From contig VXAZ01003895.1 of the NCBI GenBank assembly GCA_013399875.1, positions 5,704-69,703 on the forward strand: DNA of 64,000 bases, written 5' to 3'. Shown piece after piece: positions 37,795 to 48,900 of this stretch (the first letter of the stretch is position 1; each line of letters starts with the position of its first letter). Made by a program: the position numbers and the translations under genes. The notes beneath the pieces were generated by a model. That model saw only the letters and a list, made by a program, of their open reading frames with translations, had not been told where the DNA came from and made no database searches. This DNA is from Gymnorhina tibicen. Taxonomy: Eukaryota; Chordata; Aves; Passeriformes; Artamidae.

Positions 37795-40700
37795 AAGTTT
37801 GAAGGACAACTACAATAACTTGGACAAGAATTTGGACAGACAGTGCCATTACCTGAAGATCAGATGCAGTATTTGAAAGAACCTAGTAGAGAAATGCCCC
37901 TGGAGGAGAAGGTGAAAGGAGGCTCTTAGATGTCAGTCAATCGATCTTTAGGACCTACCATGGGGTTGCATTTGCTTAAGTGTTAGATCTAAAGTTAGCA
38001 GTACGAAAACAGACTGGTCAAGATACTGGATCAGGAGGTATTTGACAACAGACAAGAACGGTGGGCCAAAAAGACACAGAATTTCAATGGGGCATAGTAA
38101 AAGAGGTGTACGGCAGGAAGACACTGACTTAGCAATACCATTGCTAGAGAATGCATGTTTAAAAGGCCGGTTATCTGATGCTCGGTTATCTGATGATTTG
38201 AACTGGTCATCCTGTAGATGTAGGGAGCTTATTTGTATCCAAATACCTTCAGTAATTTTTCCTCTCAGCAGATAATCCTAGCACTCTGTGTAGAAACTGG
38301 AAGATGGGGAGAGGTAGCAAGATAGCTTATGACTTCTGCTGTTTGGGTGCCTGCCTGCCCACTCCTTTCACAAGCATTTCCCTGTGGCAAGCAGCTCCCT
38401 GAAAGCTGGTAAAAGGCTTTGAACTGTTTTACAAAACGCAGTTGGCAGAGGAAAAGTGCTTTCCATCAAGAAAGCTGGAGCACCGTGTTTTCCCAGCTGC
38501 TCTGAGGCACCATATGTTTGCAGCATGGCTACTAATGCTACTTTTATTTCTTCAGGAGACATTACAGATGTAAGTCTCTGTAGCGATAACTGTATGAGGA
38601 TAAGCAAACTGCTGGTATGTGGCAGTATTTCACTGGGGTTAATGACAGGGTCAGCCCTGTCAAAGCAGCTGACACAAGAGTGCCTTGAGGAATATGGAGA
38701 TCATGACCATCAGTACGACCAGTTTCATTTGACACTGTAAGACCTTGGGAGCAAGACTCTCTGGCTTGGTCAGCACAGTAACTGAGAGTCAGCTGACCAG
38801 AATACTAGAAGGATGTTCTTCCAATGGCATTTTAGAAGTTGCCATTGCAATTTTTGTTAACAATAATTGGAATTTAGCACAGTGAAATCACATGGTGTAT
38901 AACTAACCATATTTGCCTTGCCCATGTTTCCAGACCTTTACTGGAATGGCTGTTTGTTAAGCACTCAAACCACTCAAACTTCACATTCCTCAAGGTGTGA
39001 AGATACACTTTTCTGTCCCAACTAGCAGTCCAGAAAATAAACAGGAATTCACAACACTAGATGGGGAATAAGGTGCTGAGCAAATGCAGGTCAGGATCTG
39101 TTTCAGAGCTCTCCCTGGGGGCTGGCAGGATGACAATCACCAAGAAAAAAAAAAGTGACTAGCCAAGCATGTGGGAGAGTCAGGGTGAATGGCAGTTGCT
39201 TAGGGTTTGAAAAGGAAAACAGCCAGAAAAATATAAGACAAAAACAACAGTGTGCTGCAAGGAGTGTTGACAAAAATCTCTCTAAAACTTGCCATAAAAA
39301 CAGACACATGAATCTACTCTACTGGCAGGCTTTGAGACATTCTTATATAGTGTAACATGAAGAGGCCAGATGTCATATTATGATTAGAGACTTGCAGTCA
39401 ATGGAAGGGCTAAAAATAATATGATACTGAAAGAGTATGGGGAGAGTTACCTAGAGGAAGGGAAATTGGCCAACGTTTTAAAGTTTCAAGGCTCTGTTTT
39501 CCAGAATGATAGTGGCAGGGGAGTCCACATCCATTTCTTCTATAGATCCTCAGTGAATTATGGCAATGATTCAAAACTGCTTTAGACTATTACTCATCTT
39601 TCATTGACTTGGCTGCAGTTACAATCAGGAATTGGGGCTTGGTGAAGTGCAGCACTAATGCTCTGTTCTGCTTCCTACAGAAGTCAAACACAGTTCTGTC
39701 TTTTAATCTATTTGTATGTCAGACCTCCAGTAAACATCCTGGGACAAGGGCTGGGCTTGCTGCAGTCTGAGTAATTCTGGATAAGGAGAAAGAAAAATAG
39801 GAAAGAGGAAGGCAACTTTGAGGAGCCAGCACAGAAGCACTTATGCAGGAACAGGCTTGCAGTGCACAGTGGATAAACCCACCTTCTACATGATGCAAAT
39901 TAAACACCTAATTTTCAAGATGGATAGCAGTCAGGAAACTCTTCGCCAGCCACAGTAGTGCCTGGTAGCGTCACCTCACCAAGTTAGTCCCTGTAGACTA
40001 CAGCTGTTGAACAGGCATACACTGTCATCTCAGAGTGACCAGAGCTATGAATGATGATGACAAGAAACCAGGAGCCAGTATAGTAGTGTTATCATAAAAT
40101 AATAGTATTTTGTGTAATAAAAGTAACATTCAGATTTGAGTGGGAAATGTGGAATTTCAGGTCATGCTGGACTAGATTTCTAAAAATCAGTGAGGTTCTC
40201 ATAAAAGGCGAACAGTAAGCAAAGTGAATCAGAGATGTTTTTCTTCATTTTATAGTAGGGTTACCTTGGTATGAAGAACGGAACTGAAAACAGAAAACAA
40301 GCAAACAAACCAACCAATGCCCACGCCGTTTTTCCTTTAACATTAAGTAGTGATGTGGCTACATGGCTGGTGGGATCACTCCTTCGTGGGATGACAGGAC
40401 CAACATCAGTATTTGCTGCCATGAAGTCCTACAGCTGACACAGATATTCAGTGGGATGAGGAAAACTTCAGAGAGCTTACTGGTATGGAATTATGTGAAA
40501 GAGAGAAGAAGGTTCCTGGATTGCTCTGCATGGATTATATTGGTGCCATAGTATCTGATCTAGTCAGCAATCCAGTTGAGACGTAGGTACTGTGCTTCAT
40601 GACAAGGATTCATCATCAGAATGTGCCAAACACTCAATCAATAGATTGTGAATATGTCTGAAAGTACCAAAATAGTGTGCATTGTAAAATATTGTGGCTG

Positions 40701-42574
40701 AGTAAATTTAGTAATGATGGACTTCATCTATCAGATAAAGACTAAGAAAAAAACCCCCACCAATTCTTTAAATTGTGTATTGACCAACTGAACTTACTAA
40801 ACACGAGGAAAACAAAAAATTAATGTTGTCTAAGCGTAATATCAATCTATGTATATGGTGCATTTCAGATATATGGCAAATGGTTAGCCCTCAGAAGTAA
40901 GAGATCCAGTGAGAGACTTATGATCTGAGACACAGCAGAATAAAATGTTGAGAAATTGGGTAGTGGACTTTTTTGCTCAACGTAGAGGAGAGGAAACAAA
41001 CCTGAGGAGACACATGGCCCAGCTTTTCAGCTCTGTTAATCATTTATGGTCATTCGATAAGACACATGACTGCTTGGCTACATGCATATGATCATAAAGC
41101 TGCAGACTGCAATAGAGCCACACCTTAGTTTCTGTCATTCAGTGTTTGATTGTCTGAGTCAAAGTCTGTGAAGACAAAGCTAGTCATACAGAAATGTGGG
41201 TTTTCCTCAATCCATTTTCTGATGAGATTTTTATTTGCTTGTCCTTTCAGACTGGCTAAAGTAAGTATTTTGAAATTGTTCCTCTTTATTACATATATTA
41301 ACTGACCGAGAAAAACAAACAAACAAATAATGAAACATAAACTCATGTATTTACAGTGAATTACGATTAAGAGGTATCCATGCCTACCAGAAAGACTTAA
41401 TTACAGTGTTGAAGCAATTAGACCCTTCATCTTTACTTTTGCTTAAAAAGCTAAAATTCAGTGTGAAAATCATGGGCTTCCATTGCAGCTGCAAAAGAAC
41501 AAAGCACTGAAAAACGAAACACCAATATATACCTACCACATATATAAAAAAAACTCGAATAGAATATACCAAACATGTTGAGCACAACCATCAATAAATA
41601 CAACCTCTTACCAGGATGAAAATCTTACTACATTGTCTATAAAATCTTCATATGCAAATTATCTTTTAAGTCAGCTTGGGGGAAAGTAGAAAGTAGGAGC
41701 TACTTTTACATTAAAGTATAATTAATTTGAACTTAAAAACATCCTCCAGGCAATAAGGGGTGTGGAATAAGTTTCAGTGAAAGACTTAAAAGTTCAGCTG
41801 TTTCTATGCCAGAATTTTAAACGTTCTGAAACCAACAAGGCTTAAGCACTTGCCAACAGAAAGTGACAGGGAAGTACCTTCTCCAAATTAAGTCATTCAG
41901 AAAACTAGGAGCTGCAAACTGTTCATGTAGAAATTGAGACTAAGCTTTCCCAAAGACCCCTGCAAGCAGTACTTTGAGCTCAAAAGAAATGAGATTTACT
42001 TTTCCTATTTAAAAAGTTATCCTTAAAAACTAAAGTTAATGTTCTTACAAACATACTCTTTGGGGGCCTATTCCCAAAAATGAGTCTCTTAAGTATAGAG
42101 GAAGAAAGGATGTAAAAAATACCTTTTTCTCCCTAGGTCCTCTTTAATTTATGTTCATAGCTCAAGGATTAGGGATATCATCTTTTTTTCCCCCACATAG
42201 CTGAATGCCACCCTGATTTCAGGCTACTGTTGCTATAGGAGTGATTGTGAAGAAGCTTCTCCCTGTGCTTTTCTCACCTCTTAGTTTCTCTGATGCAATA
42301 AAATTGCCTGAACATAGAAGAAAGTACACAATAATACCTTAAGCAGATGAAGTAAGGCTGCATGTATGTTTTAGAATTTTCTTCTCATCGACACTAATTG
42401 CTTTGCATGATGCTGATTTTATACTGCAGTTTTTGAAGTACCCTTTAGCAGCACTGTGGTTACATGGGTATGTCCACAATTTACAAGGGGGAGATTGTCA
42501 AAATACACTTTCAATTTATTGTTTTCAGTAAATTAACTTAAAATATTACACAGGGATTCTTTGGTAATGTGTTT
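37795..42574. other. Gene-free stretch of moderate GC, content unknown
   Basis: About 4.8 kb with no family I can name. A 15-bp near-tandem CGGTTATCTGATG(C/A)T pair lies at 38168-38197. Frames of 77 to 94 codons at 38042-38740 occur on both strands, with no splice structure. Parts of 38-40.6 kb read like old degraded sequence, but I cannot support any particular origin. Confidence 0.4.
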
Positions 42575-42754
42575 CTTCTGATCTTGACAAGAAGTTCAAC
42601 ATGAGCCAGCAATGTGCCCTTGCAGCCCAGGCCAGACTGGATGGGGCTGAGAGCAACCTGTCTAAGTGAAAGAGTCCCTGCCCATGGCAGGGGCATTGGA
42701 ACCAGATGATTTTTAAATGTCCCTTCCAACCCAAACCACTGTATGATTCTATGA
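42575..42754 (+). mobile_element. CR1 3' region with internal deletion, plus strand
   Basis: The left part matches the end of CR1 ORF2 (AGAAGTTCAACATGAGCCAGC, AATGTGCCCTTGCAGCCCAGGCC). It then jumps directly to the 3' UTR (GACTGGATGGGGCT, GAGCAACCTGTCTAAGTG, CCTGCCCATGGCAGGGGCATTGG, CCCTTCCAACCCAAACCACTGTATG, ATTCTATG). The intervening bases of a normal CR1 are missing, so the copy is both 5'-truncated and internally deleted at about 42624. Confidence 0.93.
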
Positions 42755-45341
42755 CTTCAGAACTTTGTATTTCAACTGTTTTAAATAGCACACTCTAATA
42801 AATACATTTTGAGACAACTCTAGCACGTTTTGGTTTCAAAACCTGAGGCTTAATGTTAACAGTTTACATAACATTCTACAAACACAGAGACACTAATTAT
42901 GTAGATAATGTAAGGTGAATAACTGAATCAAGATTATGACCTGTAGAAAATATGATTTGCTTTATAAATATAGGAAGGCTAGCTTTCAGAGTAACAGTGA
43001 CATGCTAGTGATAATGATGAGTAATAGTGGGAACCTAGTGAGACCTAGAAAAGTAAATTTTCAGTGAAGAGAGATGGTGCTATAAAAGCCCAGGGCACCA
43101 GCTTTCAGTGTGTAAATTCACTGTGCTGACTCTCAGCTGTTAGAAGTCCACAGGTACTGTACAGAAATTAGATGAATTGTTACAGCAGGGTGTTTTAGGC
43201 CACGTGTTATTTTTTACATTGTGTCCCTGCTGCCCAGATGTAAAGGAACCTGCAGATAAGTCATGTAATATGCAATATGTAACTGGGTAGATCTTGTGAT
43301 ATGTAAAAACACAAGAAATATAAAAAAATCAGCTAGGAGATCAATCCCAAGGAAAAAAACAAAGTACTATAACTTGATTATCCTAAAATTAAGAAAAATA
43401 AGCAATGTTCAAAGCTTTACTTGGAAAAATCTGAATTAGGTTATTTTACACCTGCTGGCACAAACATGTTTTTATTGATGAAGTTTTGGTGCATTTAGGC
43501 AAGATTCTTCCAGAATGAGAAAATTAACTAATAAAAAAAAAATTATGTTCTTTATTTCTGATGCAAAGGCTCAGTTTTGAAAAGCTGGAGCATGCTCTCT
43601 CCTGTCCCTGCGACAAAGCTGAAAAGAAATCATAAAATCTTTACTGGGCAAACTCTGTTTTGTTACTTCACGCTGTCACTGTTCTATTGAAGCTTTCTTT
43701 TTTCCGGTGTAGGGCGACCATGTACTAACGTTGCTTCATGCTGTTGGAGTCTGTGTAGCTTTTCAGCTTCTGTTTGAAGTACTATCTGATGTCCCTTTTC
43801 CCTCTTCTCACTTGTGTCATTTTACTACTATTCTCCTCAAAGAGACACTTGTCTCTTGATCACTCCTTTAGGCACATGTCAGAAAAGTGAAGAAGGGAAG
43901 GCCTGTGAAAACTGACATGCTGGATATTTGCTTATATCCCTGCCACTGAAGAGCATGCTCTCAGAGTTACCTGAATCAGTTTTATTATCCAAAATTCTTT
44001 GCTCCACAGGTAAGTCAGAGGCATGGAAGTGCACCTGCATTTGTGCAGGCATGTTTGCATATAACCAATTTAGGTTGGCAGATAAAACTGACCCACTTCT
44101 AGGCTAAACACCCAGTTAAAAGCAGAAATAATCATTTGACTAGTAAAGTGTTAAAGCAGAAAGCTGCAGAAAGTCTTTTACATGCTAATCTGGAACACAG
44201 GCAGAATGTTTGCAGAAATACTTAGAATTGGGTCAAAAAAGGGCCATTAAGCAAGTAGAAGCTTCACTATGAGTTACTTATTGGAACAACAGATAAACAG
44301 GAAAAGGAATGAACTTTATCCTAATAAAATGCAAAGCACTAATAACTCTGACTTCAAGCAGATAGACACACTAATGCTTGCAATGCCCCACCAATGCTCA
44401 TCAGCTCTGACCTGCAAATGTCTTAACACTGAACCTCTGCCGAGGAGATACTGCCAGGAGAGTCAAGCTGAGTCACATTATGTTCCAGTCTTCTGAAAGT
44501 GAGTACACAGGAAGGAAGCAGTGATAAAGTGACCTAAATTAGAAGCTGAATTTGTGTTTTCTGAAGTGAAAACACAAATTTTCTCTGTGTGCTAATTTCT
44601 ACATTTAACTTCAAACCCAACAGACTAAGGATACTCAGATATTACACGGATTAATTAAAAAGAATACTAAGCACCCTTTCCTATTGAGTATCACATCTGG
44701 AATAGTTTGGCACTTCTTGTGCAATATCTCAATTCATATAAACCAGAATAATTCATTCTTTCATGTAGGTATGTTGAAAATTCTGAATTTAAAATAAGTA
44801 AAATAAGTAAAATTCTTCAATTTTAAACAACATTTAGTTCCTGAAATAAGTAGCTGCAGAAAGGGAAACCTTAGCTAGTTCTCATGTCGATTTGTTACCT
44901 CTGGATAACTTGAAACATGAACAAAATCTGGATAGTGCAGTTTAAGCAGTAGTCTGGATCCTGATTTTCAGATTCAGCCTTTTTGTTGTTTTGTTTTCTC
45001 GTTCGAAAACCCCAACAACTCAGAACTCCCGAAATTCTGTACCTCTTCTGGTCTGGTGCCAACTATTTGAGAGGGCATCTTAGTGACTTGGCTGCACTGC
45101 TGATCAGCTCTTCAGTGAGCCTGGAAATCTTAGTGATGACACAGAACATTGATGATTTCAAATGAAAGGCTGCTTTCTTTGGTATCTTTTTGACTGATGT
45201 GAAGCAAAACACCTCAGACACAGACCAAGATTTTTTTTCCCAGCTGGTGGCATGATATGTCAGATGTTTGACACACGCATGCCTTTACCTCATAATAATT
45301 TCTCTATTTTCTCTAAGTTCAAATATATGCATCCTTGAATA
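42755..45341. other. AT-rich spacer
   Basis: No gene or transposon recognised. It contains a perfect inverted repeat at 44549-44580 (listed separately) and a donor-like CCACAG|GTAAGT near 44009 whose upstream sequence has no open frame. Confidence 0.5.
44549..44580. repeat. Perfect 13-bp inverted repeat, 6-base loop
   Basis: AATTTGTGTTTTC and GAAAACACAAATT are exact reverse complements around TGAAGT. As RNA this is a stable but short hairpin, well below the length of a typical microRNA precursor. No transposon termini or target duplication were recognised at its ends. Confidence 0.9.
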
Positions 45342-45346
45342 CCTGT
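45342..45346. repeat. Left target-site duplication of the solo LTR
   Basis: CCTGT directly before the LTR's TG terminus. The same five bases follow its CA terminus at 45978-45982. Confidence 0.85.
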
Positions 45347-45977
45347 TGTCTTGGGGTGATTTTATGGTGTTGTATCCCCTATCACTGCTCTATGCCCAGA
45401 CATGAATCCTGTGCCTTTCTGTGCCTTTAAAACTGTGTGCAAGAGAAAGAAAGAAAAAGCCAGGCAAACTTTTCAAAGCAGTTCTGTGTTCAGGGACACT
45501 GATACACACTTCTCTGTGTGCTTCTGCAGCAGTGAGAGCGGAGGAAGCGCCTTTCCTTTTTTTTCCCGAGCTTTTCGGGTTTTTCTCAGGAGAGAGACAG
45601 AGAGTTAAAATTCTTTGCTGTTTAGCCGGCTCGCTAGGTGAGGCAAGAACTTTCCTTGGACTGTTCTGCTCCGATCCGGATCACCAGCACCGGGAGGCCA
45701 CGGCCTGGAGGGGCCACACCCCAGCTCCGGAGAGAGAACAGCCACACCTACAGAAGGACGTTGAATTTTACCAGGTTCTCTCCACAGCAAGTGGTTTTAT
45801 CATTTAGCATTATTATTCTTTTCCTATGTGTTTGCTAAATAAATAGGTTTTTTCCCCTTTCACTTTCCTCCAAGGAATTTCTTCCCAAACTTGGTGGGGG
45901 AGGTGTGGCTGCAACCTGCCTTCTAGCAGAGGACATTCATTTCGGACATTCCTCCAAATTTGTCTCAAACCAGGACA
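45347..45977 (+). mobile_element. Solo LTR of an endogenous retrovirus-like element
   Basis: The 631-base element begins TGTCTTGG and ends CCAGGACA, so it has the TG...CA termini of an LTR with near-matching inverted ends, and it is flanked by an exact 5-base duplication (CCTGT). Internal signals fit an LTR read on the plus strand: a TTTAAAA box at 45426, a GC- and CpG-rich middle (45620-45730) and AATAAA at 45838-45843. There is no internal viral coding region, so it is a solo LTR left by recombination. A 5-bp duplication is typical of class III (ERVL-like) elements. Retained CpGs and intact ends suggest a fairly recent insertion. The 128-codon frame at 45421-45807 is a by-product of the composition. 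Confidence 0.9.
45838..45843 (+). terminator. LTR poly(A) signal
   Basis: AATAAA inside the solo LTR, about 135 bases before its 3' end, as expected at an R/U5 boundary. Confidence 0.6.
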
Positions 45978-45982
45978 CCTGT
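45978..45982. repeat. Right target-site duplication of the solo LTR
   Basis: CCTGT directly after the CA terminus, identical to 45342-45346. Confidence 0.85.
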
Positions 45983-48900
45983 TCAGATCAAACAGATTCA
46001 AGCAAGTGTTCGTTTTAGGGTTCAGGAACACTAGCAGAAGTTAATGTTAAGTTTCTGTCAAATTTAACGTAAGATAACTATTCAACATTCTTGGCGCTTG
46101 TGGTGCTGTGCAGGTAGATTGTAAAATATCGAGTGTTAAATGAATGCACAGTGAATCAAAGAAAGCAGACTTGACTATAATTGGCTTCTCCTTATCACTG
46201 GGGGCAGTTTTAAGAAGTGTGAAATGCTTTATACACTATTTCATTCCCAAGGAATCTACAATTTTAAACCTTTGAAAGATCTACAGAAAGACTGAGGTAA
46301 GTACAGCTTTCTTTTTATTGTGAAAAACAGAAGGATTTATAAGAAATCAGCTATTCCTCCTGACAAACTCAAAGACCAATGTTTTGAAGGTAACGTATTG
46401 AAACCCCCTTTTAAGAGCAAACACAGACGATGTTCTGATGCCTGATCTTGCTTAAGTCCAATTTATGAAACTCCTGGAGAGAAGAAATATTTTTATCAAA
46501 TATTAAAATCTGTGGGGTTAAGAAAACACCATCATATTTTTAATGCATTGAAAATTGGAATCTAAACATTTTATATGAATGTATTTTAACTTGGGAAGTG
46601 TGATAGTATCTCTGTTAGAATTCTAGACTACTATTACATGTAACCTGCTTAGCCTTATGTAATATCACATGTTTTTTCTGCTTATGGATTAGAAGGTTAA
46701 GAATGCCAGCAAAAGGAATATTACGAGAACAGAAAGCAAATTGTCCTGTGGTGCAAAACTTTATATGGATTCTTATTTCTTACTGGACCATTTTTGAATT
46801 CAGCAATTATTCCTACATGAGTAAATCATCTGTGAGAATATTCAGTGACTGGACAGTATCATACATAGCACAAAAGTCAATATTTTTTTCCAAAACAACA
46901 TAAATGTGCTATCTATATTTTTGCCCATCTTTGTTGTGTTTCAAAACTCATAACAGATGAGTGATAATCAACATGCCAACCTGCCCAATTTAAGTTTTCT
47001 TCCTTACCCTCAAATAACAATGATTAAAAATAAAGATAACTTGACACCAGCTTCCCCTTTCTTAAGCAGGGAAACTAATTTCAGCTGTGATTGCACCACA
47101 TGGGTAGCCCTGAAACCAGACCCTAAATCATATCAGGTTCTGTAGGCCAAGGTCAGCACCCCAATCTCTATCCAAAATGTAATCATCCATCAGAGAAAGC
47201 TCCACAGCACTGTATGAAGTAGACCTTAGAAACTGGCCAGTTGTATTCTTGACTTTTCCTATTTCCCAGACAGTGCCAAGATGTTATCTAATCACTTTGT
47301 ACAGAGAAGAGAGAAAGACACTACAAGTACATTGAACTGAATTCTTACAGCATGAAAGAAACTATTTTCCTTCAGTACCTCACAGACCATATAGTGGATA
47401 TTTCCTGCAAGAAAAACAGCTACTAGGAGTAAAAACAGACTAGCTCAGATCCTACATTTATTCAATTCAGTAATCCTTCACTTCTCTTAAACATTCATAT
47501 GAAGGGAAGAAAATAGGTCTTAAAATGGAAACTTAGTTAATGTAAGACTAATTGTATAAGAGAAGGAATAAATCTCACTTTGAAGCACATTGTCTCTGGA
47601 AAATTAGCCTGAACAAAAGGGTGCATTTGTCCTTGAAATAAAACTATAAGACTGCAAATCAAAGTAACAAGGAGACATCTTGCAAATATGAATTTTAAAG
47701 AAAAAGTGCTCTTCAATAGAGAAATTATGCCAATGCCTAGAGGAGTAAAAGAGTAGTGACTCTATAATAAACCTCATTCTCACTTTAGCACTATTAGTAC
47801 TGGAGTTGTAATTCAGTTAAGCTACAAGAACACCAACAGGGAATGAGATAGCAAATCTGCAAAAGATTTGTCATGGATGAACATGCCCAACAGTCACATT
47901 TAGTCTTTGAATGCTACCAACTACCAGAAGAGCTAGACTGGGAGATATACAAGAGCCATGCTGGAAACTTGACTGTGCTTTGTATGGACATTTCATGTAC
48001 CCTGGGACCTGTTTCTGGGCTCCTCCTAGACCACTCCACTGGGTCACACCTTACCCCAGCGTGCATGGTTGCAGGAGAGCTGTGTGTTTCTTGCTTCTTA
48101 TAGCACCAGTAAACATATGAAAAGTAAAGTCATTAAGATGAACAGGCAAAAGATAACAAAACTTAATGGGCATTATTTCAAAGCTGTATGTGTGTAAATG
48201 TGCATTCACTTCCAAGAACACATGCATCAGCACTAAAGGTTTGTGGTTTTGATTTGACCAGTCCCAAGTATCTTCTGTTTATACTCATACTGTCTTTTAC
48301 ATCTTGCTAGTTAGATAAGAATACAGTTGTCTACCAAGGGTTCCGGTCTGTGAAAAAAGCCTGAATATTTGTTAGTGTTGAGAAGCATCTGCCAGCTCTT
48401 GAAATGCCAGATCACTTTGATTACTTTGAGGCAAATACACCATTTTCCTAAGAAAAGGTGAAGTTTTTTTTCCTAAGAAAGGGCGAACCTAGGTTGTACA
48501 ACGCCTATCCAGACAAAAAATACCAAATTTTTGTAATCCACTTATTTTTCAGTGATCCTACAAACAACCAATACATATAGTGTTACAAGGACCTGCATTT
48601 TCTTAAATTCAGTGCAATAACAGTTGAGAGATAATGCCATTGTTTCAAGGAGAACAACAATTCTCCAGATTTTGGAAAAGGAATGATAACCAACTGACAC
48701 AACTGAGGAAATGGAAGTCAATAGAATATAATTTTCAGAGATAATAATTGTTTAGGGCAAGCACTGTTTTTCTAAAGCCTCCCATCCAATCTAGAATAAC
48801 CACTTGAGGGCACCTCTTTATTGTAAGGTCGTTTTAAAAGGCATCAGCTTGCAAAAGCAACTTAAGAGATATTGGTGCTGAAAATATTCAAAGGAAAGAC

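Noticed and set aside
38368..38740. Overlapping frames on both strands (79 and 94 codons)
   Set aside because: They overlap antisense, lack splice signals and show no known domain.
45421..45807. 128-codon plus-strand open frame
   Set aside because: It lies wholly inside the solo LTR, spans its promoter-like and GC-rich parts and has no family resemblance.
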